Part shown: positions 25,444 to 35,277 of the stretch, piece after piece
How the letters are laid out: each line of letters begins with the position of its first letter
Numbering within the stretch: position 1 is the stretch's first letter
Origin: an uncultured Aquimarina sp.
GTDB lineage: Bacteria > Bacteroidota > Bacteroidia > Flavobacteriales > Flavobacteriaceae
DNA length: 64,000 bases
Reading direction: 5' to 3'
Assembly (NCBI RefSeq): GCF_947492405.1
Contig: NZ_CANLMP010000003.1
Coordinates: 434,001 to 498,000, forward strand
Translations under genes and position numbers: made by a program
Notes under the pieces: generated by a model
Told to the model about the DNA's origin: nothing
The model's input: the letters and a program-made list of their open reading frames with translations, nothing else
The model's database searches: none

Positions 25444-28400
25444 ATGGAACAAATAGCACCTTATAAGCCAAAAAATAAAGTTAGAATTGTGACGGCAGCA
25501 TCATTATTCGATGGGCACGATGCAGCTATTAATATTATGCGTCGTATTATTCAATCTACAGGGGTAGAAGTGATTCATTTAGGTCATGATAGAAGTGTAG
25601 AAGAAGTGGTTAATTGTGCCATTCAGGAAGATGCTAATGCTATTGCGATGACTTCGTATCAAGGAGGTCATAATGAATATTTTAAATATATGTATGATCT
25701 GCTCAAAGAAAAAGGAGCAACACATATTAAAATATTTGGCGGTGGTGGTGGAGTTATTCTACCAGAAGAGATTAAGGATTTAATGGAATATGGAATTACT
25801 CGTATCTATTCTCCTGATGATGGAAGATCTTTGGGGTTACAGGGTATGATTAATGATTTGGTTAAACAATCGGATTTTCCAATTGGCGACAATCTTAATG
25901 GAGAGGTAGATCATCTAGCTGATAAAGAAATAGGATCTATCGCTCGTGTAATTTCTGCTGCAGAGAATTTTCCTGATATTGCTAAAGATACGCTGGATCA
26001 AATCCACGAAAAAAATAAGACATCAAAAACACCGGTTTTAGGTATTACCGGAACCGGTGGAGCAGGAAAATCTTCGTTAGTAGATGAATTAGTTCGACGA
26101 TTTTTAATTGACTTTCCTGATAAAACAATGGGATTAATTTCTGTTGATCCATCTAAACGTAAAACAGGCGGTGCTTTGTTAGGAGATCGTATCCGTATGA
26201 ATGCGATCAACTCACCTAGAGTATATATGCGTTCTTTGGCTACCAGACAATCTAATTTAGCATTGTCTAAATATGTTGCAGAAGCTATCGAAGTTTTGAA
26301 AGCTGCAGAATTTGATCTTATTATTTTAGAAACCTCCGGTATTGGACAATCAGATACCGAGATTTTAGAGCATAGTGATACCTCTTTATATGTAATGACT
26401 CCAGAATTTGGAGCAGCTACTCAATTAGAGAAGATTGATATGCTTGATTTTGCGGATTTAGTAGCAATTAATAAATTCGATAAAAGAGGTTCTCTGGATG
26501 CTTTAAGAGATGTGAAAAAACAATATATGCGTAACCATCAGTTGTGGGATATTCCACAAGATGATTTACCAGTCTATGGAACTATAGCCTCACAGTTTAA
26601 CGATCCTGGAATGAATACGCTTTATAAAGCGATAATGGATAAAGTAGTGGAGAAAACCGGTGCAGATCTGCAATCTGATTTCCATATCTCTAAAGAAATG
26701 TCTGAAAAGATATTTGTTATCCCACCAAGTAGAACAAGATATTTATCCGAGATTTCTGAAAATAATAGAGCTTATGATAAGACTGCAGATGCACAGGTAG
26801 AAGTAGCGCAAAAATTATATGGAATCTATAAAACAATATGCAGTGTTGCTAATTTAGATTTTATAGACTTATCCAAAAATGGTATTGATGAAGAAGGACT
26901 TAGAAAAGCGAAAAACAATGAAAATGAAGATTTTCTAAAATTATTATTGGCTGAATTCGATCGGGTAAAACTAAACCTTGATCCTCATAATTGGGAAACT
27001 ATAACAGGTTGGGCGGCAAAAGTACAGAAATATAAAGACCCTATTTATTCTTTTAAAGTTAGAGATAAAGAAATCAAAATAGAAACACATACGGAATCTT
27101 TATCACATAGTCAGATTCCTAAAGTGGCATTACCAAAATATCAAGCTTGGGGAGATATCTTAAAATGGTGTTTACAGGAAAATGTTCCTGGTGAATTTCC
27201 TTTTGCATCCGGTTTATATCCTTTTAAACGTACTGGAGAAGATCCAACACGTATGTTTGCCGGAGAAGGAGGTCCTGAGAGGACTAACAGACGTTTTCAC
27301 TATGTAAGTTTAGGAATGCCCGCAAAACGTTTATCAACGGCTTTTGATTCGGTTACTCTTTATGGAAATGATCCTGATCACAGACCTGATATTTATGGTA
27401 AAATCGGTAATGCTGGAGTTTCGATTTGTTGTTTGGATGATGCTAAAAAACTATACTCTGGTTTCGATCTTACACACGCAATGACATCTGTGAGTATGAC
27501 AATTAATGGGCCAGCACCTATGTTGCTTGGGTTTTTTATGAATGCGGCCATCGATCAGAACTGTGAAAAATACATAAAAGAAAATAATCTTGAAGCTGAA
27601 GTAGAAGCTAAAATCAATAAAATATACAAAGATAAAGGAGTGGCGCGTCCAGCATATCAGGGAGAACTTCCTGAAGGGAATGATGGATTAGGCTTAATGT
27701 TGCTTGGAGTAACTGGAGATCAGGTATTACCAGCTGACATATACGCAGAAATTAAAACAACTACCTTAAGTACCGTTCGTGGTACTGTGCAGGCGGACAT
27801 TCTAAAAGAAGATCAAGCGCAAAACACTTGTATATTCTCTACAGAGTTTGCATTGCGTTTGATGGGAGATGTACAGGAATATTTTATCGAAAAGCAAGTA
27901 CGTAACTTTTATTCAGTTTCTATATCTGGATATCATATTGCCGAGGCAGGTGCCAATCCAATTACTCAATTAGCACTAACGTTAGCTAACGGATTTACAT
28001 ATGTAGAATATTATCTTAGTAGAGGGATGGATATCAATAAATTTGGACCAAATTTATCATTCTTTTTCTCTAATGGTATTGATCCAGAATATGCTGTTAT
28101 TGGTAGAGTAGCCCGTAAAATTTGGGCAAAAGCATTAAAGAATAAATATGGAGCTAATGCAAGAGCACAGATGCTTAAGTATCATATCCAGACATCAGGT
28201 CGTTCATTACATGCTCAGGAAATTGACTTTAACGATATTCGTACAACCCTACAAGCATTATATGCGATTTATGATAATTGTAACTCATTACATACCAATG
28301 CTTACGATGAGGCTATTACTACACCAACAGAAGAATCCGTAAGGAGAGCCATGGCCATCCAGTTGATTATCAATAAAGAATTAGGATTGGCTAAAAATGA

Positions 28401-28878
28401 AAATCCGATACAAGGATCTTTTATAATAGAAGAATTAACCGATTTAGTTGAAGAAGCTGTATTAACAGAATTTGATAGAATTACAGAACGTGGAGGCGTA
28501 TTAGGAGCTATGGAAACGATGTATCAACGTAGTAAAATACAAGAGGAAAGTTTGTATTACGAAACGTTAAAACATACAGGAGAGTTTCCGATCATTGGTG
28601 TAAATACTTTTTTAAGCTCTAAAGGCTCACCGACAGTGACACCAGGAGAGGTAATTCGAGCTACAGAAGAAGAAAAGCAGTATCAAATTACGATGCTTAA
28701 TGAATTACATAAGGGAAATGAAGATAGAACTTCAGAGTTGCTAAAAGATTTGCAGGAAAGAGCAGTTAATAATCAGAACATCTTTGAAGCATTAATGGAG
28801 GTTTGTAAAAAATGTTCATTAGGTCAGATTACTTCTTCATTGTTTGAAGTAGGAGGGCAGTATAGAAGAAACATGTAA
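25444..28878 (+). CDS. icmF: Fused isobutyryl-CoA mutase with built-in G-protein chaperone
   Basis: 1144 residues from the ATG at 25444; a TTG two codons upstream is unnecessary. Domain order is B12-binding domain (about 10-150, [19 protein letters not shown]), MeaB/ArgK-type GTPase (about 190-410, Walker [10 protein letters not shown], base-recognition NKFD), and the TIM-barrel mutase (about 560-1144). The substrate pocket reads [20 protein letters not shown], whose Phe marks the isobutyryl/pivalyl/isovaleryl-CoA branch instead of the Tyr of methylmalonyl-CoA mutase. It rearranges isobutyryl-CoA and n-butyryl-CoA with adenosylcobalamin, linking branched-chain acid metabolism to central metabolism, and the GTPase protects and loads the cofactor. 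No B12 riboswitch is seen upstream. Confidence 0.92.
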   Translation: MEQIAPYKPKNKVRIVTAASLFDGHDAAINIMRRIIQSTGVEVIHLGHDRSVEEVVNCAIQEDANAIAMTSYQGGHNEYFKYMYDLLKEKGATHIKIFGGGGGVILPEEIKDLMEYGITRIYSPDDGRSLGLQGMINDLVKQSDFPIGDNLNGEVDHLADKEIGSIARVISAAENFPDIAKDTLDQIHEKNKTSKTPVLGITGTGGAGKSSLVDELVRRFLIDFPDKTMGLISVDPSKRKTGGALLGDRIRMNAINSPRVYMRSLATRQSNLALSKYVAEAIEVLKAAEFDLIILETSGIGQSDTEILEHSDTSLYVMTPEFGAATQLEKIDMLDFADLVAINKFDKRGSLDALRDVKKQYMRNHQLWDIPQDDLPVYGTIASQFNDPGMNTLYKAIMDKVVEKTGADLQSDFHISKEMSEKIFVIPPSRTRYLSEISENNRAYDKTADAQVEVAQKLYGIYKTICSVANLDFIDLSKNGIDEEGLRKAKNNENEDFLKLLLAEFDRVKLNLDPHNWETITGWAAKVQKYKDPIYSFKVRDKEIKIETHTESLSHSQIPKVALPKYQAWGDILKWCLQENVPGEFPFASGLYPFKRTGEDPTRMFAGEGGPERTNRRFHYVSLGMPAKRLSTAFDSVTLYGNDPDHRPDIYGKIGNAGVSICCLDDAKKLYSGFDLTHAMTSVSMTINGPAPMLLGFFMNAAIDQNCEKYIKENNLEAEVEAKINKIYKDKGVARPAYQGELPEGNDGLGLMLLGVTGDQVLPADIYAEIKTTTLSTVRGTVQADILKEDQAQNTCIFSTEFALRLMGDVQEYFIEKQVRNFYSVSISGYHIAEAGANPITQLALTLANGFTYVEYYLSRGMDINKFGPNLSFFFSNGIDPEYAVIGRVARKIWAKALKNKYGANARAQMLKYHIQTSGRSLHAQEIDFNDIRTTLQALYAIYDNCNSLHTNAYDEAITTPTEESVRRAMAIQLIINKELGLAKNENPIQGSFIIEELTDLVEEAVLTEFDRITERGGVLGAMETMYQRSKIQEESLYYETLKHTGEFPIIGVNTFLSSKGSPTVTPGEVIRATEEEKQYQITMLNELHKGNEDRTSELLKDLQERAVNNQNIFEALMEVCKKCSLGQITSSLFEVGGQYRRNM

Positions 28879-28923
28879 GCAGGATACAACTGAAGTGAGG
28901 TGTAACCGAAATTGAAGTTTGTA

Positions 28924-29046
28924 TATCGCTTATCCCGCAGAACGAAGAGATCGCGGGATCCAATTTAGTCTCAAAGGCTAGATTATATGTTATGTGAATC
29001 GCCTATCCCAAACTTGATTTGGGATCTATTCAGTATTTAAGGCTGA
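28924..29046. repeat. Two tandem copies of a REP-like hairpin unit
   Basis: Unit 1 has ATCGCTTATCCCGC, a 14-base loop and GCGGGATC (stem at 28932-28959). Unit 2 has ATCGCCTATCCCAAA, a short loop and TTTGGGATC (stem at 29005-29025). Both are followed after 15-25 bases by AAGGCT and an AT-rich tail. The shared flanks and altered but still paired stems suggest a mobile or dispersed palindromic repeat. They fill the gap between icmF and the amidohydrolase terminator. Confidence 0.55.
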
Positions 29047-29141
29047 ATATTTGTCGTGTAAAAATCCTGTCCCTAAGTAGTCAAAGGGCTTACTCCCAAA
29101 GTTGTTTTTGGATCCATTCTTGTACTACATAGTAAAAATTA

Positions 29142-29183
29142 AGAAAAGAAAAATCTCGTCCTATGATGAGATTTTTCTTTTCT
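29142..29183. terminator. Long AT-rich hairpin ahead of the amidohydrolase promoter
   Basis: AGAAAAGAAAAATCTC and GAGATTTTTCTTTTCT form a perfect 16-bp stem, with a T-rich tail on the plus strand. It probably stops transcription from icmF and also overlaps the in-frame upstream start of the next gene, which argues for the later start. Confidence 0.7.
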
Positions 29184-29194
29184 CTTAGTTTTTC

Positions 29195-29202
29195 TATCTT
29201 TA
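29195..29202 (+). promoter_or_regulatory. -7-like element of the amidohydrolase gene
   Basis: TATCTTTA is one base from TAnnTTTG and lies 18 bases before the chosen ATG, just behind the long hairpin. No clear -33 box. Confidence 0.35.
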
Positions 29203-29219
29203 GAGAAACACAACTCATC

Positions 29220-30548
29220 ATGAAAAGATTACTCCTATTACTACTTATCGGTGGTAGTACCTTTGCGCAGCAAAACTCATTAAAAGCCCTAGTTGGCGGA
29301 ACATTAATCGACGGTTTTGGAGCTACTCCAATAAAAAACAGCGTCATTATTATTGAGAATGATAAAATCAAAGCTATAGGTACTATAGCCACTTTAAAAG
29401 TGCCTAAAAATGCTGAGGTGATTTCTACAGAAGGGATGTCTGTATTACCTGGGCTTTGGGATATGCATGTACATACGATGATTAATGGTCATGCAGATTA
29501 TACATATTGGGATAAAACATATCCACCATTATTAGAAGATGTAATCATGCCTTCATCAGCAGAACAACTATTAATGGCAGGAGTAACGAGTGCTCGAGAT
29601 CTTGGAGGTCCTCTTAAAGAAAGTATTTCTGTTAGAGATCGAATAAATAAAGGAGAAATTCCAGGAGCCACTTTGTATGTTTCAGGGCCATTTATCCAAA
29701 AGAAACCCTATCCGGGAACTGAAGCTTTTCGTTGGGGAATTAATGGAGTAGAGGATGCAAAAAAGAAAATTAAAAAATTGGCCGATGCTGGTGTAGATTG
29801 TGTAAAACTAATTGATCAAGATCAAATGACCACTGCAGAATTGAAAGCTGTAGTAGAAACAGCTCATAAATATGATCTGAAGGTTGTTGCTCATGGACAT
29901 CGCCCACAAGAAATAAGGGCTGGACTTCAGGTTAATGTAGATTGTTTTGAACATACGGGTTTATCATCTGCTCCCAGATATCCTGATGATGTGATGGAGG
30001 CAATAAAAGAACGAACAGCACAGATGAATCTAGGACCATTATTCTGGTGTCCCACTGTAGAAGGTTTGTATAATTATGAATATGTACGAGATAATGGAGA
30101 GCATCTGGATAATGATTCGTGGCATCGAGGATTGCACGATACGATTGTTGCGGATATAAAAAATAGCTTTATTCATAAAGACCGTTTACCGTATTTTCAG
30201 TTAACACCTTTACGAAAACCTACTTTAGAAACTAAGATCAAACAATTAATGGATGCTGGAGTTGTATTGATGATAGGTACAGATAGCGGTATACCAATGA
30301 AATTTCATAGTCAATCCACTTGGAATGAATTAGATGTATGGGTAAACGAATTTGGAATAGATCCAATGTATGCTATAAAAGCAGCTACCTATTGGCCATC
30401 TGTTTGGATGGGAGTTTCTGATAAGGTAGGTACCATTACCGAGGGTAAATATGCAGATATTATTGCGGTAAAAGGAGATGTATTACGTCATATTAATCTA
30501 TTACAAGATGTCGATATGGTTATTAAACACGGGAAAAGATATAAATAA
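29220..30548 (+). CDS. Secreted imidazolonepropionase-like amidohydrolase
   Basis: 442 residues from the ATG at 29220, which opens a good signal peptide (MKRLLLLLLIGGSTFAQ); the in-frame ATG at 29163 lies in a hairpin. The amidohydrolase fold has SVLPGLWDMHVHTM near residue 76 (metal-binding HxH), VVAHGHRPQEI, HTGLSSAP and TDSGIPM near 360 (metal Asp), and the end AATYWPSVWMGVSDKVGTI ... GKYADIIAV typical of the family. It is expected to hydrolyse amide or ester bonds, perhaps in peptides or prolidase-like substrates, in the periplasm. The precise substrate cannot be read from the sequence. Single gene. Confidence 0.88.
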   Translation: MKRLLLLLLIGGSTFAQQNSLKALVGGTLIDGFGATPIKNSVIIIENDKIKAIGTIATLKVPKNAEVISTEGMSVLPGLWDMHVHTMINGHADYTYWDKTYPPLLEDVIMPSSAEQLLMAGVTSARDLGGPLKESISVRDRINKGEIPGATLYVSGPFIQKKPYPGTEAFRWGINGVEDAKKKIKKLADAGVDCVKLIDQDQMTTAELKAVVETAHKYDLKVVAHGHRPQEIRAGLQVNVDCFEHTGLSSAPRYPDDVMEAIKERTAQMNLGPLFWCPTVEGLYNYEYVRDNGEHLDNDSWHRGLHDTIVADIKNSFIHKDRLPYFQLTPLRKPTLETKIKQLMDAGVVLMIGTDSGIPMKFHSQSTWNELDVWVNEFGIDPMYAIKAATYWPSVWMGVSDKVGTITEGKYADIIAVKGDVLRHINLLQDVDMVIKHGKRYK

Positions 30549-30554
30549 CAGTTG

Positions 30555-31091
30555 CTAATCTAAATCATTAAAAAAATCCTCCGGATCAAATGGAATATCA
30601 TCGTCAGGATCTTGATCATCATAATTTACTCCGGGAGGATTAAATAATCCCCAGCGATCTATAATGTAGTTGCCTTGATCAAAAGTTTTTACCCATTCGG
30701 TAAACAGAATTCTAAATTCTTCTATTTCATTTCTGATAAGGTTGAGATAATCTACTTCTTTAAAACCGGCTATTTCTAATCCCCGACAATCAGTAATAAT
30801 CTCTCTTGCAGATTTCCTTATGATTGCTGCATTTTCCATTCGGAGATCATAAATATCGCCACTTTCTGCTCCAGCGATCTTGGCAGGGATGATAGAAGAA
30901 TTAGTGAAGAGATACTCCGCGTATTGATCTAACATCTTAGCTTCATAGTCATTTTGAGCATTGCTTTCTTCTCTAGAAATTATATCAACAATCTTTTGGG
31001 TTAACTCTCGAATTATTTCCGCTTTCTTAAAAATGGGCATCCCTTTGATATCATCAAAAGCATGATGGTCTTCATCTTGATTATCAAACAT
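30555..31091 (-). CDS. Small helical protein with acidic C-terminal tail (paralogue 1)
   Basis: 178 residues, cytoplasmic, no signal peptide. Mostly long helices: about 20-45, 55-75 (MLDQYAEYLFTNSSIIPAKI), 85-105 and 115-140. The C-terminus is strongly acidic and Pro-rich (NYDDQDPDDDIPFDPEDFF). The segment IRNEIEEFRILFTEWV matches LRKELKKFKRLQQSWM of the neighbouring 127-residue protein in position and spacing, so the two are probably paralogues. A four-helix-bundle fold is inferred. Function unknown. It lies 55 bases after its partner on the minus strand and probably shares its transcript. Confidence 0.7.
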   Translation of the reverse strand: MFDNQDEDHHAFDDIKGMPIFKKAEIIRELTQKIVDIISREESNAQNDYEAKMLDQYAEYLFTNSSIIPAKIAGAESGDIYDLRMENAAIIRKSAREIITDCRGLEIAGFKEVDYLNLIRNEIEEFRILFTEWVKTFDQGNYIIDRWGLFNPPGVNYDDQDPDDDIPFDPEDFFNDLD

Positions 31092-31146
31092 GATTTGTTT
31101 TTTAGAAATGTAAATGTATAAAGAAGAAGTGTAATTGTTAACAAAA

Positions 31147-31530
31147 TTACAAGGACATCATCCAACTTTGCTGGAGTCTTTTGAACTTTTTTAGCTCTTT
31201 ACGCAGTAATCGAACAAAGTCTTTTCCATTACTTTCTGAACGCTCTAATCTTTCACAATTTTTATAAAGCTTGTTCGTAATACTTTCAAGGGAAATGGCA
31301 TGTTTTAAACGATCATCCTGAAAAATCTGATTCTCCGCTTTAATGATTTCAGGAACTAAGGAATCGGAATCTTTTACAATGTCTCCAGTAAAGTAAATAA
31401 ATTTATTTTCGTTTCCATTTTTTTCTAATGGAGCCAAATCATGAACCAAATATTTAGAAACACTCTTAGATAATATGAGTATTTCGAGAGCTTTTTTATA
31501 AAGTCTTATATTTTTAGGGCTTGATTCCAT
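31147..31530 (-). CDS. Small helical protein (paralogue 2)
   Basis: 127 residues from the ATG at 31530. A longer frame reaching 31671 would overlap the divergent Lrp gene and adds unlike sequence, so I chose the later start. It is helical and basic at the C-terminus (LLRKELKKFKRLQQSWM). The alignment with the 178-residue neighbour over the last 48 residues (AI-S---C-LE---D-LIR-E-F-W pattern) supports common origin, though this one lacks the acidic tail. No known domain is recognised; four-helix-bundle proteins of the 23S-rRNA-intervening type have similar shape, but this is only a comparison of form. Confidence 0.65.
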   Translation of the reverse strand: MESSPKNIRLYKKALEILILSKSVSKYLVHDLAPLEKNGNENKFIYFTGDIVKDSDSLVPEIIKAENQIFQDDRLKHAISLESITNKLYKNCERLERSESNGKDFVRLLRKELKKFKRLQQSWMMSL

Positions 31531-31641
31531 TGTTAAATCAAAATTAAGAGTATTTAAGAAGATATTGCTTTTTACTTTAAGGTATAATGAGTAATTTGCT
31601 TTAAAAAGTAAAGTATAATAGTTTTTTTGATTTAAATAATA

Positions 31642-32082
31642 ATGGATATTACAAACTGGAAAATCCTTCACTTATTACAGAAAAATGCAAGGTTAACTAA
31701 TGCAGAAATTGGTAGGAATGTCGGACTAAGTTCACCTGCAGTTGCAGAGCGAATAAAAAAGATGGAAGATTATGGCATTATAGAAGGATATACAACAAAG
31801 GTCTCATATGCTAAAACCGGATATCAGTTAAAAGCTATTATTACCTTGCGTGCTTTTATGGGACGTCTAAAACCATTTTTATCCAAAATATCAGAGTTTA
31901 GTGAAGTACTTAATTGTTATCGAATTACGGGTAATGAAAATATAATTATGGAAGTAGTTTTAGAAGATCAAGTACACCTCCAAGGCTTTATTGATAGATT
32001 GATAACTTATGGAGAAGCTAAAACTCACATTATCTTATCTAACGTAGTAGAAAACAATCCGATTCTTAATAGAAAAGATTAA
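31642..32082 (+). CDS. Lrp/AsnC family transcriptional regulator
   Basis: 146 residues. N-terminal winged HTH (DITNWKILHLLQKNARLTNA, then EIGRNVGLSSPAVAERIKKM) and a C-terminal RAM/AsnC ligand domain (AIITLRAFMGRLKPFL ... CYRITGNENIIMEVV). Members bind amino acids as octamers and control their metabolism or transport. The AGCS amino-acid symporter lies two genes downstream, so a role in amino-acid control is plausible but inferred. The stop codon is 29 bases from the start of the membrane HTH gene. Confidence 0.92.
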   Translation: MDITNWKILHLLQKNARLTNAEIGRNVGLSSPAVAERIKKMEDYGIIEGYTTKVSYAKTGYQLKAIITLRAFMGRLKPFLSKISEFSEVLNCYRITGNENIIMEVVLEDQVHLQGFIDRLITYGEAKTHIILSNVVENNPILNRKD

Positions 32083-32111
32083 TAAATAGAATATAGTATC
32101 TTTAAAATGTT

Positions 32112-33257
32112 ATGTACGTTACCTTAGAATATTATGTTACGGCAATCGTATGCTTGATTACTGCTTTTGTAATTCATAGGATTTACTATAAAGAAAAAAT
32201 CAAAAGCCAATCTTCAATCTCTATAAGTGGTATTAAATGGTTTGGTTTTGCAATTTTTTTGTGGGGATTAGGGGCTTTTATCAATATTGTGCTAGTTCAA
32301 TTAATCGAAATTAGAACTACTCATAAAGTTGTTATTTATTTAGGTGTATTAATCTCTTTAGCTAATTCTCTTAGCATATTACTTTCTTTACCCTCAATAG
32401 AGCATCAGAAGGAACGGAACATTATAGTTAGATTAGTACAGCGGTTTTCAGAGAAAGAATTTGTTACTCTCTTTAGTGGAGTACTTATAATGATTGCTTT
32501 TGTATTTATAGTTACTTCTTACAGTAATACAGAAATTAGTAATAATTTTATTTGGCTTATAGATATTCCAATTTCCTTAATTGTAGCATTTGCCCTACTA
32601 AATGAGCTCAATAAAGCATTTGCAAATCGAAATATGAAGTTTATGGTGTTTCCCTGTTTCATATTATTTATACTTATAGTTATTGCGGTAACACATAGAA
32701 TTATACCTCAAGACAGAGCTGTAACGTTTATTGATCAAGAATTTTGGAGCCTATTAGGTGTAATTACAGGTTTATCCTTTAAGTTTTTGTTCATTTTGTT
32801 ATTCTCCATTTTGTTATATAGTTGGAAATTCCTTTCGGAAAAAGAAGTGAAGCAGACCGAATTAGAAATTCTAACTAAAGAAAAGGAACAGCTACTAGGT
32901 CAGCAAGCAAAACTTGTATTGGCAAATGAAAGTCATTTGGATACCATTGCTTCTTTGCAAAAGCGTCTAAGAGAAAGTGATTTAAAAATTAACTCTCTAG
33001 AAGAATCAACAAGAGTGATTCTGTCTGATAGACAAAAAGAAGTGTTGGGTAACTTAGGTATCTGTGGAACAAGTAAATCATATACTGAAATTGCCGAAGC
33101 AATGAATATCAGCTTGGATGGATTTCAAACTCATATCTATCAAATCAAAAAAGTATTAAAGATTAGTGGAGCAGATGGTAAGGAACAATTGATAGCATTT
33201 GCAAAAGCAAACCAATTATTAAAATATGCCAGTATCATTAATAAAGATACTGATTAA
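32112..33257 (+). CDS. Membrane-anchored HTH regulator (7TM-type sensor fused to LuxR-like domain)
   Basis: 381 residues. The first 240 contain about seven hydrophobic helices (YYVTAIVCLITAFVIHRIYY, FGFAIFLWGLGAFINIVLVQ, VVIYLGVLISLANSLSILLS, FVTLFSGVLIMIAFVFIVTS, FIWLIDIPISLIVAFALLNE, VFPCFILFILIVIAVTHRII, ITGLSFKFLFILLFSILLYS). A charged coiled coil (about 245-300) follows, then a C-terminal HTH with RQKEVLGNLGICGTSKSYTE and MNISLDGFQTHIYQIKKVLK. It is predicted to sense a membrane or external signal and bind DNA directly from the membrane. No receiver or kinase domain. It lies close behind the Lrp gene; ligand unknown. Confidence 0.75.
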   Translation: MYVTLEYYVTAIVCLITAFVIHRIYYKEKIKSQSSISISGIKWFGFAIFLWGLGAFINIVLVQLIEIRTTHKVVIYLGVLISLANSLSILLSLPSIEHQKERNIIVRLVQRFSEKEFVTLFSGVLIMIAFVFIVTSYSNTEISNNFIWLIDIPISLIVAFALLNELNKAFANRNMKFMVFPCFILFILIVIAVTHRIIPQDRAVTFIDQEFWSLLGVITGLSFKFLFILLFSILLYSWKFLSEKEVKQTELEILTKEKEQLLGQQAKLVLANESHLDTIASLQKRLRESDLKINSLEESTRVILSDRQKEVLGNLGICGTSKSYTEIAEAMNISLDGFQTHIYQIKKVLKISGADGKEQLIAFAKANQLLKYASIINKDTD

Positions 33258-33359
33258 GCACATACTTAATCATTCTGATTTTCTAAATTCATCATTGCGT
33301 AACCTTTTGTAATAACTGCTTTTATTAAATCTTCGTCTGAAATCATAATTCTAAAACAG

Positions 33360-34958
33360 ATGAAGAAAATCGTATTGATGTGCATTTCGTTTTTTGCATA
33401 TACATATGCTACAGCGCAAGAAACAAATTTGGGATCTATTGATCAACAGGTCAATGATAATTTTAAAAATGCAACAGATTGGTTTGTAGATGCAATTCTT
33501 GCCGAAATTCCAATAACTTCTCAGGTTGGAATTCCTTGGGTATTAGTTGTTTTATTATTTGGGGCATCATATTTTACTATCTATTTCAAAGGTATTAATT
33601 TCGGAAATTTTTGGACCTCTATAAACATTGTTAGGGGTAAATATGATGATCTAGAATCTTCTAGTGACTTAGAAGTTTCAGAAGCGGTTCATACCATAGA
33701 AGGGGATCAGCCTGATACAGTAAGGGTGGAAGGTAAAGATGGAGAAGTAAGTCATTTTCAAGCATTAACCGCTGCCTTATCGGCTACAGTTGGTTTAGGA
33801 AATGTAGCAGGTGTTGCTATTGCATTGTCCATTGGTGGAGCAGGAGCGACATTTTGGATGATTCTAGTTGGACTTTTAGGCATGGCATCCAAGTTTGTCG
33901 AATGTACATTAGGTGTTGCCTACAGAGAAATCGACGAAAACGGCACTGTATATGGTGGCCCGATGTATTATCTAAGTAAAGGTTTAAAAGAGAAAGGGCT
34001 AACTACCTTAGGGAAGATATTGGCTGTGATTTTTGCGATTATGTGCGTAGGTGGATCTTTTGGTGGTGGAAATATGTTTCAGGCCAATCAAGCGTTTAAA
34101 CTATTTGAACATGTAACTGGTGCCGAAAATAGTTTTATTTACGGGAAAGGATGGCTCTTTGGATTAGTGATGGCGATTTTTGTGGGAATTGTAATTATCG
34201 GTGGTATTAAAAAAATAGCCAAAGTAACTGATAAGATTGTCCCTTCTATGGTAGTTGTTTATGTATTAGCCGTAATTACAGTAATAACTATTAATTATGA
34301 GATAATTCCAGATGCAATTTATGCTATTGTTAATGGAGCTTTTAGTGCAGAAGGAGTAACAGGCGGAATTGTTGGTGTGATGATACAAGGGTTTAGAAGA
34401 GCAGCTTTTTCTAATGAAGCAGGAATAGGATCAGCTTCTATTGCACACGCTGCTGTTAAAACTAAATATGCAGCTAGTGAAGGCTTAGTGGCATTATTAG
34501 AACCTTTTATTGATACCGTAGTGATTTGTACTATGACCGCTATTGTATTGATCATTACCGGACAGATTCAAGTTGGAGCGCAGATATCAGATGAACAAGG
34601 AGTACTGCTTACTGCTAAGGCATTAGAGAGTGGAATATCTTGGTTTCCTTATATCTTGAGCTTAGCAGTGATTCTTTTTGCTTTTTCATCTATGATTTCC
34701 TGGTCTTATTATGGATATCAGGCTTGGTCTTATTTATTCGGAAGAAAAAAATATGTAGAATATATTTACAAAAGTATATTCTGTATCTGTGTAATTATTG
34801 GTTCTGCTGCAAGTTTAACTGCTGTAACTGATTTTTCTGATGCCATGATTTTTTCCATGCTTGTTCCTAATATGATAGGATTGTTTTTGTTAGCTCCAAG
34901 AGTCGCTAAAGAACTTAAAAAATACAAACAGGCTATATCTCAAAATGAATTTGTGTAA
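33360..34958 (+). CDS. Alanine/glycine:cation symporter (AGCS family)
   Basis: 532 residues. A signal-like hydrophobic N-terminus (to about 20) is followed by a periplasmic stretch and about 11 membrane helices. ALSATVGLGNVAGVAIALS near residue 138 is the AGCS signature that binds cation and substrate; PMYYLSKGL, GGSFGGGNMFQANQAF and RRAAFSNEAGIGSASIAHAA are further family hallmarks. It imports alanine or glycine with Na+ or H+. An acidic loop (SSDLEVSEAVHTIEGDQPD) before the signature is a flavobacterial feature of this subfamily. The extra N-terminal segment is longer than in Gram-positive members. A short distance behind the Lrp and HTH-sensor genes. Confidence 0.93.
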   Translation: MKKIVLMCISFFAYTYATAQETNLGSIDQQVNDNFKNATDWFVDAILAEIPITSQVGIPWVLVVLLFGASYFTIYFKGINFGNFWTSINIVRGKYDDLESSSDLEVSEAVHTIEGDQPDTVRVEGKDGEVSHFQALTAALSATVGLGNVAGVAIALSIGGAGATFWMILVGLLGMASKFVECTLGVAYREIDENGTVYGGPMYYLSKGLKEKGLTTLGKILAVIFAIMCVGGSFGGGNMFQANQAFKLFEHVTGAENSFIYGKGWLFGLVMAIFVGIVIIGGIKKIAKVTDKIVPSMVVVYVLAVITVITINYEIIPDAIYAIVNGAFSAEGVTGGIVGVMIQGFRRAAFSNEAGIGSASIAHAAVKTKYAASEGLVALLEPFIDTVVICTMTAIVLIITGQIQVGAQISDEQGVLLTAKALESGISWFPYILSLAVILFAFSSMISWSYYGYQAWSYLFGRKKYVEYIYKSIFCICVIIGSAASLTAVTDFSDAMIFSMLVPNMIGLFLLAPRVAKELKKYKQAISQNEFV

Positions 34959-34994
34959 AATAACCGAGTTGTGCATATTGATTCAAAATTCGTC

Positions 34995-35107
34995 GATTCG
35001 AGAGCTTCGACCTTGGGAAGAAGTGTATCGAGAATAGGATTTTGGATCAAGAAAAGCTATTCTCGATACAATTTTCCTTTATTTCATTTTGGAAAATCAC
35101 TCGAATC
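34995..35107. repeat. Nested inverted repeat after the AGCS gene
   Basis: Outer arms GATTCGAG (34995-35002) and CTCGAATC (35100-35107) enclose inner 14-bp perfect arms TGTATCGAGAATAG (35024-35037) and CTATTCTCGATACA (35057-35070). The region is about 320 bases long and otherwise holds no gene. It may be a dispersed flavobacterial repeat or a 3' structure of the symporter mRNA. Confidence 0.5.
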
Positions 35108-35277
35108 TACCTGGATTATTAGACAGATTGACGCTTTTCTTTAATATTTATTTTATAATGCATTTAAAATAGCTGTTGTGTAAAATTAGTAAAAGTATCA
35201 CACTGTAATATTTCATCTGAATAACTGATATTTATTTGTTACTTTAGAAAGATTAAATCTTATAAATAATCAAGTAA

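Noticed and set aside
31531..31671. N-terminal extension of the 127-residue helical protein
   Set aside because: It would overlap the divergent Lrp gene start and has a composition unlike the rest.
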